A stretch of DNA of 64,000 bases from Dipteronia dyeriana (taxonomy: Eukaryota > Streptophyta > Magnoliopsida > Sapindales > Sapindaceae), in NCBI GenBank assembly GCA_032871835.1, contig CM065297.1, positions 68,621,253 to 68,685,252 of the forward strand, written 5' to 3'. The notes beneath the pieces were generated by a model that saw only the letters and a list, made by a program, of their open reading frames with translations, did not search any database and was not told the DNA's origin. The position numbers and the translations under genes are program-made. This document shows positions 47,364 to 64,000 of the stretch, piece by piece. Within the stretch, counting starts at the first letter, position 1. The number at the start of each line of letters is the position of its first letter.

Positions 47364-48767
47364 CACTTTTTGGAGATGACATTTCAACACTATCACTACT
47401 TTAAGAACTTATGTTTAAAAAACACATATTATGGTGAACGGATAAAAATACTCACAATAGTCGTTCCACTTCAGATTTCTTTTATTCATTCTACACTGAT
47501 AGAGTTAGTGAAGTAGAGAGAGAAAGTTCCGTTGAAACCCAGACAATCACTTGAACGGTGACGGAGTGGCACTACGTAGATGCATTCAGGGGTCGAGCTT
47601 CCCGCCGAACTCGCGATGGTCGAGATGCCCAGTCAGCTCGCAAGGGGATAAGGGGCAGCGCCCCCGGAGCTTTTTTTTCTGGTCAATAGTTAAAATGCTT
47701 GAAATGTAATTACAAAAGTCTCGGAGCCTTAAGTAAAAGTCTCGTAGCCTTAAATAAAAGTCTCAGAGCCTTTATTTAAAAGCTCTAAACCATTACAAAA
47801 AAGCTCGGAGCCTTAATTTGCAAAAAAAGCTCGGAGCCATTACAAAAATGCTTGGAGCCATTACAAAAAAAAAAACTCGGAGCCTTTACAAAAAAGATTG
47901 AAATCATTACAAAAAACTCAGAACCTTTATAAAAAAGCTCGAAGCCATAATTTTCAAAAAAGCTCGAAGCGATTACCAAAAAGCTCGGAGCCTTTACAAA
48001 AAAAAACTCTTAGCCTTAATTTTCAAAAAAAGTCGGAGCCTTTACAAAAAATCTTAGAGCCTTAATTTACAAAAAAACTTGGAGCCATTACAAAATAGCT
48101 CGAGGTCATTACAAAAAAGTTCGGAGCTATTACAAAATAGCTCGGAACCTTTACAAAAAAGATTGAGCCATTACAAAAAACTCGGAGCCTTAATTTTTAA
48201 AAAAGCTCGGAGTCATTACAAAAAAACTCAGAGCCTTTACAAAAAAGCTTGTAGCCTTAATTTTAAAAAAAGCTCGTAGCCTTAATTTTAAAAAAAGCTC
48301 GTAGCCTTAATTTTCAAAAAAGCTCGTAGCCTTAATTTTCAAAAAAGCTCGGAGCCATTACAAAAAAACTCGGAGACTTTACACAAAGTCTCAGATAATT
48401 TATATAAAGGCTTGGAGATTCAAAATTCAAATGTTCAAATTTCATAATACCAGCTGCTTCATGTTCACACAAAGACTCTGACAACAAATCATAAGGAATG
48501 GATAAATTGTTATAAGACTCAGAATACCTTGTTGTGCTGAAACACGTCGACTTTTGGACACGTTGTAGATCGATTTTCAGACAATTTTATTGGAGAGAGA
48601 GAAAGAGAGAAGTTACTTCTTTCGGTAATTAAAGTGTGGAGATGGAAGTACAAAGAAAATTAAAAATTAATTATTTAAGGGCAATTTGGATAGTTCATCA
48701 TAATAGGTGCCTTTAAACTTAACTTATTAAAGCAGTGACATCAGTGCAACGCATAAAAAAAAAGGTG
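47364..48767. mobile_element. Mutator-like non-autonomous element with minisatellite, copy B
   Basis: The left end CACTTTTTGGAGATGACATT and the right end, complement of AAAAAAAAAGGTG, are imperfect inverted repeats; the inner arms (CACTACTTTAAGAACTTATG against AACTTATTAAAGCAGTG) pair better. It aligns with copy A at 34601-35685 at both flanks, but its central array is much longer. It lies just beyond the 3' end of the Harbinger transposase, so it inserted into that element. The copy carries GA-rich tracts near the right side (GAGAGAGAAAGAGAG). Confidence 0.7.
47700..48420. repeat. minisatellite of 21-26-bp units in copy B
   Basis: AAAAAGCTCGGAGCCATTAC and AAAAAGCTCGGAGCCTTAAT variants follow one another about thirty times. 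Two sub-families alternate, ending ...CCATTAC or ...CCTTAATTTTC, and the last part (48240-48350) repeats AAGCTCGTAGCCTTAATTTT in tandem as a higher-order pair. Confidence 0.92.
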
Positions 48768-48789
48768 ATATTTTTCATCATTTCCACTT

Positions 48790-51700
48790 ATTGAAATAAG
48801 ATATTTTCACCTACCACCGTCTCAACTTCTGAAGTTGGCACTTCCATATGATCCTCAATTGTTGCATCAACATCATGTTCATCATCGATTATCATGTTAT
48901 GCATAATAATGCATGCTATCATTATATCATGTAAAACATATTTTTACAAAAAACGTGTCAGTCCTGCCATAATTGCTAACCATGATTGGAAAACTCTAAA
49001 TGCACGTTTTACATTTTTTTCTACATCCTTCTTATTTCATTGCAAATAATTTTTTCTTGGGACTACGTGGATTGTGAATAGTTTTTACAAGCGTAGACCA
49101 TTTTGGGTATATACTATCAGCTAAATAATAACCCATGTTATATTCTTTTCCTTGAATGACATAATGAGCTAGATGAGCAATACCTTCAGCGAGGTTGGCA
49201 AAAAGATAAGATGTCTCCAACACATTAATATCATTGTTGGAACCCAGCAAACCAAAATATGTATGCTATATCCAAAGATCATAATCAGTTACATCCTCTA
49301 TGTAAGCCTCAGAGTCACGATACGGAAAGGGATTTCAAAAACTTTTTTTTAGAAAAAAACATATTTTAATGACTCTATAAACCGTGCACGATATATAAGA
49401 ATAAATAACAGGTAAGATTCAAAATAATACCTACAGACTAACTCCTTTGTTCTTTCACTTCTTGATATAACTTTCCGATTGTATCACCGGATCTTTCTTA
49501 CTATTTCCCAGGTTCCAACAACTATATGTGGAACGTCATGAGCTTCAGAAAGGTGTATGGAGATTAAAGAAAACACACAAAACAACTCTTGCTTTATGTA
49601 TAGAGAATCCGGCCATTTAAATAATAAAGAACAAAAACCAAAAAAACTTTTTCTTTTTTTTTTAATCTTGGCCGCACCCCTTTCGTTTCTTCTTTGTTTT
49701 GTGATTTGTATCTCAATCACGTTTTCAAACGTGTTCACCAATTGTTATGTCTTCTTGTTTTTAATAATAATAATAATAATAATATTAATAATAATATATT
49801 TAAAAACAAGACACTAATCCTATTTTAAATAAAATAATTAGCATATTAGTGTTTAAGGTAATATAGGATTCCAAATCCCATATAGCCCTAGTTCTCTAGG
49901 ACTTGAACACTAGACCTAGTTAGGAAATAAAATAATCTTATTATTGTATTCTTTGTTTCAGCCATGGTTCGAATATCTAACCTCCAATTAATAATTAAGT
50001 AATAATTCTCAATTATTAATATATTAATTAAATAATTTCATCATTTAATTAATTCTCTAAATAAATTTCTTGTTACTTTTGTAACATAATTAATTGGACC
50101 ATCCAATTAATTAAGTGTAACCCTTGTACCATCAACGTTCCGGACTAACAATGGAACATAATGGACCCACAGTCTTGAGCTCCAATAATCCTTAGAAAAA
50201 TTAATTAAATTCTTTAATTAATATTTCATGGTTATTAACCTCAGAGTTACTTCACTAAAAACCCGAGGCTACACTCTCGTAACTGTAGATGTTTTTACAC
50301 AAACCAAAAAACTCAGTGTCCATCAATATAACTGTTATATATGGTATGATCCTCCACAAGTAGTTCATAATTAGAGCTAGGTCATAAAGTCCATTATACC
50401 CCTCTAATTATATCTTTTCCATTAAGTATCATTGATTCTCTAATGAACAATAAATCTTAACTTCCTTTACGAAAGAAAGAGAGCGCTCATATTATTCAAG
50501 CCCCGAATCAACCCTTAAGGAGACTAATATCTACTTCTCGCAAGGAGTGGATTCCACTATTCATTTCAGACCTTCCCGGTCAGTAGCCAAACCACGATTC
50601 CAACATACGAAGTTATTGATAAAGAATGCAACTCTGATCTTACCCATGGTATATCAAAAACCATGATTTAACCTGAAGAAGTCAATAAGATACACAGGAT
50701 TAAGATCACCCATATATAGCCATCATTTATCGATATATATATATATATGAATCTTATTTAACAGATCTTGATGAGAGATTCATATAGATCGTGGTCCAAT
50801 CCTATATAATCGCATCATATAAGGTGCCTCCATCCTCATATCGCTATATGAATAGTTTAGGATAAGACCACCGTACATTACGGAATGGACTGCAGCTGTA
50901 GATTAACCACAAATAAAGTACCCAGCTCTATTTGATATCTACAGACTCTTTAGATTGCTCATCTCAAACTGTATCCCTCTGTATATAACACTCATATACT
51001 CATTTAGAGATTACATCCGGCAATCTTGGACGTTAAATACACATGATATAAATGTATGAGATAGATTTATAGAATGAATAAATTACTCCTTTTATTAATG
51101 TTTCATTCACATTTACAAATTATAAGCTTTATGGTATAAATTCCAACACTCTAGAATAATAGTTAGGGATTTACTACTACCTATATATTGTCATGCCCAA
51201 GTCGTTGGATAATTTTTTCACTTTCAGTGCATACAATCTAGACTACCTAGCATTCTTGGAAAACCATGATGTTTAGCAATACAGAGTAGTCTGGCAACAT
51301 CATTAGCGTTAGGTGATCTAGATACTGCTCTACAAATACCTCCACAATAGCACGATAAAATCTCTTCAAACTTTCAATTGATGTCGACTCTTCTATTTTA
51401 ATTTATTAGTCAGTAGCATCCACCGGTAGACCATATGCCAACATCTGAAAAACTACTATCCTTTTTTAAGAGCAGACAAACTGAGTCTACTGAGCCCATC
51501 TCTTCGTTGCACAAAGTAGTTGTCACAAGCTTCCACAACATTAACAATACGAAGGAATAAACTTTGACCCTTTCAAAATCATCGATAAAACATTTGATTG
51601 TTATACCGTGTGTTCTCGGTAAAATAGTAGTTGAACAAATTACGATCAACACTTTCCATGTCTCGATTGATCACTATATGACCAAGAATTGAGCCTCCAT

Positions 51701-51935
51701 GGGTCACTTGGTTGTTTTGTTGATTGAGATACTGATCGATGCGGAGGTGGATGTTAGCATGACGTTTAATTATCGCTCCTTGTTCTGCAGCAATCGCTTC
51801 AAAATCTACCGTAAGTTGTACTTCATCCTCATTGTTATCGTCGAAAGATAAAGATGAGAAATGAGATGGACCTCCGACATTCAAATTCATTTTTGAAAAT
51901 AGATAAATTGAATGAGTTTTAACAGACTTTGGCAT
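48790..51935 (-). pseudogene. PIF/Harbinger DDE transposase, split by a solo LTR
   Basis: The minus strand reads, after an N-terminal leader (MNLNVGGPSHFSS), NLFNYYFTENTRYNNQMFYR, then across a frameshift FLRIVNVVEACDNYFVQRRDG, MLAYGLPVDATD, SIESLKRFYRAIVEVF and FPRMLGSLDCMH, the DDE_Tnp_4 signature. After the inserted LTR it continues DVTDYDLWI, a stop, then FGLLGSNNDINVLE, YNMGYYLADSIYPKW and the tail ACIIMHNMIIDDEHD. The first catalytic D is in LGSLDC; the second is expected in the NDINVLE block. Several stops (for example TGG to TAG in DLWIWH) and at least two frameshifts are visible. The LTR inserted between codons for ILE and DVT. Confidence 0.85.
49301..51148 (-). mobile_element. copia-like solo LTR inside the Harbinger transposase
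   Basis: The 1848-bp segment begins TGTAAGCCTC and ends ATTCCAACA, flanked by CTCTA at 49296-49300 and 51149-51153. Removing it with one target copy restores the continuous family motif ILEDVTDYDLWI across the junction, which proves both the insertion and its boundaries. On the minus strand it starts TGTTGGAATTTATACC, like the copy at 9150-10360. No gag or pol is present. Confidence 0.93.
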
Positions 51936-52000
51936 AGGCTTTTTATCATTGTCAAATATATTATTCTAATAAACCATGGGAATCTGTACTATTAAATCAT

Positions 52001-53090
52001 TACCATTAGATGGATTTCATCACAATCTAAACCATAGGATTAATTTCTAAAACAATATCTTATCTTTTTTTTCTGGATTCTTATCATCACTTTTTCCAAA
52101 ATCCGAAGATATGAAATCTGAGCTAAGATGTTAACCATTTGATGGATTTTAGCACCATCTAAACCGTAGGACACCTCTCCAAAATAATGTCTTAACTTTT
52201 TGATGTGGACCGATTGGCAAGTTTTTATTTAGGTCGCTTTGAGCACCTAAAACAGGACTGACTTTTCGGGTTCATAACTTTTGCATACGGGCTCCAAATG
52301 ACTATTATAATATGGTTTCGAAAAGCTTGGGAAGAGCTCTACACTTTATCTCGTGACTCGGCTCACAAGGGGCCCAAAAGGTGTCATTTAGTGTGCTGTC
52401 TGAAGACTTTTAGTTTCTTACGCAACAATTAGGATTTAGCTACTGTGTTTTAAAGTCAATGAGATCTCTTTTTCTCTATTATTTAGGTTGTATTAGGTTG
52501 AAGGTGATCAATTTTTGAATGAAACAAAATTTACTTGAATTTTCAACTCAATTTATCTCTCTTTTCTGAAATACTACAGGATTAAGGAAAATAGAAAACC
52601 TTGTGAACCGTAGGATTAGTTTCCAACTCAATCTGAAGAAAAGAAATCTGAGTTATTAAATGTCAACCATTGGATGTGTATCATCACCATCTGAACCGCA
52701 GGACACCTCTCCAAAATAATATCTTAGCTATTTCAGAAATCTTATCTTCACTTTTTTCAAAATCCAAAGTTAAGAAATATGAGCTAAAATGCCAACCATT
52801 GGATGGATTTCATCACCATCTGAACCGTAGGACACCTCTCCAAAATAATATCTTAAGTTTTTCAGAAATCTTATCTTCACTTTTTCTAAAATCTAAAGAT
52901 TAGAAATATGAGCTAAAATACCAACCATTTGATGGATTTCATCACCATCTAAACCATAAGACACCTCTCTAAAATAATATCTTAATTTTTTCAGAAATCT
53001 TATCTTCAATTTTCCCAAAATCTAAAGATAAGAAATCTGAGCTAAAATACCAACCATTAGATGGATTTCATCACCATCTGAACCGTAGAA
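52001..53090 (+). repeat. ~130-bp tandem repeat between the two Harbinger genes
   Basis: Units open with CCAACCATTGGATGGATTTC and then ATCACCATCTGAACCGTAGG, ACACCTCTCCAAAATAATAT and CTTATCTTCACTTTTTC. Starts lie near 52003, 52132, 52662, 52793, 52921 and 53050, so the last four are at 128-131-base spacing. A 400-base gap (52210-52610) separates the first two. The array sits in the shared upstream region of the two divergent genes. Confidence 0.85.
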
Positions 53091-53394
53091 TTAAGTCTCA
53101 ATAGAGCACCTATATATCAACACACACTAAATTAAACATATCCCTTCAAATCACTTTTCTCATCAAATCACTTTTTCCAAAAAACGACTTCAAGTCACCA
53201 AAGTTCTTCATACACAAATGTAGAAAACACACACCTTTGTCAAGTATATCTTAATTTTTCCTAAAACCCGATCATAGGTATAAATCAATTAAAATATATG
53301 TTTGGTCTCGAGTTGAGACTGATTACAACAACATAAAACCAAAGTTTATCACTCAAATTCGTGGCAAAAGATCTTTGTAGTGTCAAATACAAAC

Positions 53395-54185
53395 TATCCT
53401 TATTGCAGTTAGCAACTTTCAGGGATGCGTATGACAATTCGAAAGTCAAAATCCAAGTGGTGCTTCAGAAGAAGATATTGTGAGCATTTGTTACAATTAA
53501 AATTTTAGAAATATTATATCTAATATTGAATTTTAACAATATATAGTTGTATCATTTTACAGTTAATTCGAGACAAAATATTATTAATACAAGATAAGAA
53601 TTACAAAAAATGATTCAAATTTGATCATGTGTGGCCCATCCTCAAAGATATTCAAAATTTTATAGATAATGCTAGTACAACAATAGTCTTTCAAAGGTAA
53701 AGTGGTAACATTGTATCATATCGATCAAACTCTCCAACTCTAGAGTCTTCCCCATCGACATCTCTTAGACTATCTTCATTTTCTCTGAATATAACAGATA
53801 TTGACGTTTGCAGTAGTTCATCTCAAAAGTCCATTGGGGTGAAGAAAGCAAAAGTTAAAAGGATGGCAGATGAACAAGTTCAAAATTTCTTGACTCTATG
53901 AAAGAAGAAAGTCAACAACTCCTTGATTTTTAGCGGATAGGCAAAAAAATTACAAAATCCAAATGAGAAAATTGGTCATGGCTGAATTTCGGGAGGAAAA
54001 TAAAATTTTACCAAAAAATTTGAATTCCGTAACTGATCCAAACCTACACAAGTTTTCGTGAAGTGAACAATCAAGAATTTTGAAAAAAAGAGCTCAACAG
54101 TAAGGCCAAGGATCTCAAAATACCTTTGGTTCTTTTGGCCAATTATCCAATGATTTTAGAGAATCCATAAATGATCTTCCAGACT
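53395..54185 (+). pseudogene. PIF/Harbinger ORF1 (NAM-associated/Myb-like) remnant
   Basis: A first exon-like block (SNFQGC, then NPSGASEEDI) ends at a GT near 53478. The next starts after TTTTACAG near 53562 and reads LIRDKILLIQDKNYKK, a stop, FKFDHVWPILKDIQNF, then GVKKAKVKRMADEQVQNFL. The FDHVWPILKD and GVKKAKxKR words are typical of the plant protein annotated as NAM-associated or GST-T3-like, the second gene of PIF/Harbinger elements, which helps bring transposase to the DNA. In-frame stops occur at several places and there is no usable start. Confidence 0.72.
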
Positions 54186-54734
54186 CCTAAATCGTTGTTG
54201 TAATTTATATTGTATATTTCCTTAATTTTAGTGTCTTCTAATTAGTGGTAATTTATATATAAAGTTTGTATGAAGTTTAATGTTTTTATTAATTAATGTA
54301 TTTTGCTTTAATTTTTGTGAATTTAGTGATTTTTGTTTAATTTATTTTATTAAATTTTATATTACATGCTTAATTTAGTTTATTATAAATGTTAATATAA
54401 GTAATAATTAAATTAAAACAAATATAAATTAAAAAATCATTAAATAATAAAAAGGATACAATTGGAATAAATTTGATTGATTAAGGATAAAACTGTGATT
54501 AAATAAAACTTTTAAATAAAGGATATTATTAGTATAGATTTTATTACATATGGGTCAAACTTGATTAATTAAAACTTTAGGGATGAAAAAAAGGTCCAAT
54601 TATTGCTGCAAACGAACAGTGTTGCAATAGAATTGCCGCAACACTATTTAGGAAGGCGTATTGCACAATGTTTTAGCACCTATTTGAGAGCAATTTTTGC
54701 TCCATTTTCGGTGTAGGTTGGAGATGCCCCTAAG

Positions 54735-55480
54735 GGGAAAAAACCCTCCCCAAATGGGGGTGAAATAATAGAGATAATTTCATCCCCATTTACACTCCCT
54801 TTGTAAATGGGATGAGAATAGGGATAGGTCTCTCATCCCCATTTTCCTATTTTCTTCAGAACTTTGTTTTAGAAAAAAATTTAAATAAGTTTCACTTCCC
54901 CATTTTTAGTTGGCTTCATTAGAGATGTATATTTTTCTCCGATGTCCCAATTCCCCGCATCCCCATCCTTATTTGGGAATTTCTTTTGGAAAAAAAATGG
55001 TGGAAGGGAGGGATGAAAATCATCCCCAAATTGAAATGGGGATGGGGATGGAGGACCCCTCCCTATCCCCATACCCATCCTCATTTCCCCAAACATATAA
55101 ATATAATTATAATATATATTTTTAATATTTTTTTTTATTCTTTGAAATCCTAAGTATATATACACAATACACAATACACGTTTACTCTTTTTATTGTATT
55201 ATTGGGGATGGGAATAGGGATGGAAAAACCTATATCCTTCAACATTCTCCAAGTGTGTCTCTATACTTCATACATCATGACTTTCTTAGACCTTTGTTTT
55301 TTCATGTTATAAACGTAATTTATTTTTTTTTCTTTTGAATTTGAATATTATACCAACCAGATAAAAACATGAGATTGAGAGACTATGAAACATGGGGATG
55401 GGAATATCTCCCCCAAACTCCCCCATCCCCATTTCTCCCAAATGGGTATGGGTAACGAACCTTGTTACGATGTGGTTCAC
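54735..55480. repeat. GGGGATGGG-type repeat region
   Basis: ATGGGGATGGGGATGGAGGA and its complement (CATCCCCATTTTCC, CATCCCCATCC) recur between 54740 and 55440. Inverted arrangement suggests a small non-autonomous DNA element. Related words occur at 62370-62540 and 63640-63810. Confidence 0.5.
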
Positions 55481-55788
55481 AAATGAATCCATAGAAATAA
55501 ACCAAATTCTTATCTTAATGATAATTCACCCATGAATAACTGCACATTTTGATAATAATAACAATAATAATAATATATTATAATCTAATATAAATTCCAA
55601 CAAAGTTTAGATCAAAAGAAAATCCCAAATTCGAATAACAGTGTTAGACAATGAATTGCAAACAGAACAAAAGGGAATCTCCCAATCTTGACAACAAACT
55701 TGCATTTGTTTCGAAATGATTATTATAAAATACATATTTTGAAGAAAATACAACAAATGGCAAGATTTCGTATTATTGTTCATCTTAA

Positions 55789-61857
<6,069 letters not shown>

Positions 61858-62000
61858 GGAACCAGTTACGTTTGTTGATGAGATTCTTCCACATTTAAAA
61901 TGGGAGAAGAAAATTATTATTTTTTTAAGGAAATTCTAAATCAAAAGTTTGGGCTTGCGGAGTTGGTGAGAAATTGGAAAAGATGGGGTTGTTGAGTCAA
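61858..62000 (-). promoter_or_regulatory. upstream sequence of the aminotransferase start
   Basis: By position the 5' untranslated region and core promoter. The minus strand carries TTTTAAATGTGG and AT-rich tracts but no strong TATA box. The homologous stretch beyond 63141 is a potential second promoter. Confidence 0.35.
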
Positions 62001-62369
62001 CGAGTTTGATGTTAAACCTGACTACAATGACTAGTACAGTAGTACGCTTACTGAACGGCTGTGATTGAACACAACCATTGGTGGTTAGTTGAAAAGTCTC
62101 ACTAGATGACAATAACGGTGGAAAAGCAGACAAAATGTGGTTTTTTTTTTTTTTTTTTTTTTATGAAATGCAAATGTAGGTGTAAGGTATCCGAGTACGG
62201 TAGGCTTTTTTGTGTTGCCTTCTTTAGGATATGTTAATGTTGTTGTCTCGCCTTATGGATGTGGATGTTAGGTCCAATAGACAGTGCCCCGATAATGTTA
62301 GCATTTTCTGAGTTTCGATAATAATCATGTCTTTAGGATGTTGGTCCGATAGAGCTTGGTCTGACGGTG

Positions 62370-62545
62370 TTAAGCATTTTAGCAGGGAACCTTCCTCCAA
62401 ACACCCTTATCCTCGTTTCCCTCAAATGGAGAGCTTGGGGATCGGGGTGGGAGAAGGTTTTAAGAACGGGAATAGAGGTGAGGGGACCCTCCCCCGCCCC
62501 AATGGGCCTCCACGCCCATCCCTACTGTTGTTGTTGATCCTACCA
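62370..62545. repeat. GGGGTGGG / CCCATCCC repeat in the first duplication unit
   Basis: CTTCCTCCAAACACCCTTAT through GCCTCCACGCCCATCCCTAC. It is GC-rich in AT-rich surroundings and related to the GGGGATGGG words at 54.7-55.4 kb; the second unit has its copy near 63640-63815. Confidence 0.5.
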
Positions 62546-62819
62546 CTTGGTAACCATTGATTTTCTATTTTTAAAAAAAAATGTATCTACTCTATAAAAC
62601 AAAACACAAATAGAAATTGTTTTCTTTCTCTTCTGGATTGCTTTAATTCAAAGCAAATAACATTGAACATGCTTTATAGCGTCACTGAGCTTGACGGATG
62701 CTCAAATTGCTAGTAATAAGGATATACTAGCATGAAGGGCAACAAGTAGCCTACAGAAAAAGTGCAGGAAAGACACAAGGGCATGATAAATATCAACATA
62801 GCCAATTTCGTTAAGTTTA

Positions 62820-62973
62820 AGATGAACGTGAAACAATTTTTGCTTGTATTTCGCTTGAAGAAGCCATCACTGTCACAGCCTGTGCTCGTTTACCGCTCTC
62901 CACCAAACCTCTATACCCAAAAAAAAACCAGAACCCCAATTAAGTTCTTCAATCACTCAACAAAAATCAAGCC

Positions 62974-63015
<42 letters not shown>

Positions 63016-63140
63016 TACTTGTTGTGACGATAATGTGAAGGGAATGAAACCGATCCAAGACTTGCTGTTTGTGGTGGGTTTTTGAATTGAACGTGTGCTG
63101 CAGTGAAGGTGTTTGAGGTCGGAAGAGAAGTGGCGGCCAT
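62820..63140 (-). pseudogene. duplicated exon 1 and truncated exon 2 of the aminotransferase
   Basis: Exon 1 copy 63140-63019 keeps the ATG and the splice donor and differs from the real one by at least one residue (R16 to H). The exon 2 copy begins at 62910 and runs to the duplication joint near 62843, then reads on a few codons to a TAA near 62820. Spliced, it would encode about 71 residues, mostly a plastid transit peptide, without any enzyme domain. Its promoter copy lies to the right. Whether it is transcribed cannot be seen from sequence. Confidence 0.75.
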
Positions 63141-64000
63141 GGAACCAGTTACGTTTGTTGATGAGATTCTTCCACATTTAAAAAGGAAGAAGAAAATTAT
63201 TATTTTTTTAAGGAAATTCTAAAACAAAAGTTTGGGCTTCCGGGGTTGGTGGGAAATTGGAAAAGATGGGGTTGTTGAGTCAGAGTTTGATGCTAAACTT
63301 GACTACAATGACTAGTACAATAGTACGCTTAATGAATGCATGTGATTGAACACAACCATTGGTGGTTAGATGAAATATCTCACTAGATGACAATCAACAG
63401 TGGAAAAGCAGACCAAATGTTGTTTTATTATTATTACTTTTTTAAGAATTGCAAATGTAGGTATAAGGTATCTGAGTACGGTAGGTTCTTTTGTGTTCGC
63501 TTCTTTAGGTCGAGTTAATGTTACTGTTTCGTCTTATGGATGTGGATGTTAGGTCCAATAGACAGTGCCTCGATAATGTTAGCATTTTCTGAGTTCCGAT
63601 AATAATCGCGTCTTTAGGATGTTGGTCCGATAGATATTGGTCTGACGGTGTTAAGCATTTTAGCAGGGAACCTCCCTCCAAACACCCCTATCCTCGCTTC
63701 CCTCAAATGGAGAGCTTAAGGATCGGGGTGGGAGAAGGTTTTAAGAATGGGGATAGGGGTGATTGGATCCTTCCCTGCCCCAATGGGCCTCCACGCCCAT
63801 CCCTACTGTTATTGTTGATCCTGCCACTTGGTAACCATTGATTTTCTATTTTTTTTTTAAATGTATCTGCTCTATAAAACAAAACACAAATTGAAATTGT
63901 TTTCTTTCTCTTCTGGATTGCTTTAATTCAAAGCAACTAAATTGAATATGCTTTATAGCGTCATTGAGCTTGACGGATGCTCAAATTGCTACTAATAAGT
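62843..64000. repeat. tandem duplication, second unit
   Basis: Copy of 61573-62842. It continues beyond the window. Visible differences are scattered single bases, a longer (TA)n in the intron-1 copy (62979-63010 against 61711-61728), and a shorter T-run (62142-62162 against TTATTATTATTACTTTTTT). Confidence 0.93.

Larger units (their letters stand above)
46895..54730. mobile_element. dead autonomous PIF/Harbinger element with nested insertions
   Basis: The left end reads GTCCATCTCCAATACA and the right end, read inward, GGGGCATCTCCAACCTACAC; CATCTCCAA is the family's terminal signature. The flanks are TTA (left) and TAA (right), close to the usual 3-bp TWA target. It carries the transposase gene on the minus strand (48790-51935) and the second gene (NAM-like, ORF1) on the plus strand (about 53.4-54.2 kb), divergent from each other. 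Removing the solo LTR and the Mutator-like copy leaves about 4.6 kb, a normal length for the superfamily. Stops and frameshifts in both genes show that it is dead. Confidence 0.78.

Noticed and set aside
54881..55174. Pro/Gly-rich frame of 97 codons on the minus strand
   Set aside because: It arises from the GGGGATGGG repeat.

Overview
The window reads as nuclear DNA of a flowering plant, most likely a eudicot. It is AT-rich, its real genes carry many GT-AG introns, and most of it is layered transposable elements typical of plants: Ty3/gypsy elements of the Tat type, copia-like LTRs, CACTA, Mutator-like, PIF/Harbinger and fold-back MITEs. Only two host genes look intact, both on the minus strand: a NEN-type DEDDh exonuclease (44671-46245, 5 exons, 289 aa) and a plastid bifunctional aspartate / prephenate aminotransferase (55789-61857, 10 exons, 471 aa). 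All exon joins in both were checked by reading phase. | Region 1-17.3 kb: a Tat-like gypsy element on the minus strand enters from the left edge (1-5166). It is followed by a solo LTR with a perfect 5-bp target duplication (5396-6745), a Mutator-like transposase remnant (about 7.57-8.32 kb), a copia-like LTR (about 9.15-10.36 kb), a non-autonomous CACTA element (12502-14876), a pair of 310-bp direct repeats, and the 3' end of an ascorbate-oxidase pseudogene (16847-17237). | Region 17.3-24.8 kb: a full-length but mutated Tat-like gypsy element on the minus strand (17317-24753) has two LTRs, a primer-binding site, gag-PR-RT-RNaseH-INT and the target duplication AGTGT. | Region 24.8-35.8 kb: MITEs, GC-rich repeat modules, fold-back elements and a Mutator-like non-autonomous element with an internal minisatellite (34601-35685). 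| Region 35.9-44.2 kb: an 8.36-kb non-coding LTR element (LARD) on the plus strand has the target duplication CTAGT and several internal tandem arrays. It shares its primer-binding site with the Tat-like elements. | Region 44.7-46.2 kb: the NEN gene. Region 46.9-54.7 kb: a dead PIF/Harbinger element with both of its genes, interrupted by a 1848-bp copia-like solo LTR (target duplication CTCTA) and by a second minisatellite-bearing Mutator-like element. | Region 55.8-64 kb: the aminotransferase gene. Its intron 4 holds a roughly 400-bp inverted repeat made from pieces of a PPR gene. Its promoter, exon 1 and the start of exon 2 are tandemly duplicated upstream with a 1270-bp offset. | The most interesting structures are the intronic PPR inverted repeat, a possible hairpin/siRNA source; the duplicated promoter and exon 1 of the aminotransferase; and the Mutator-like family in which a tail of the transposase region seems to have grown into a minisatellite. 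I see no CRISPR array, operon or clear tRNA/rRNA gene.
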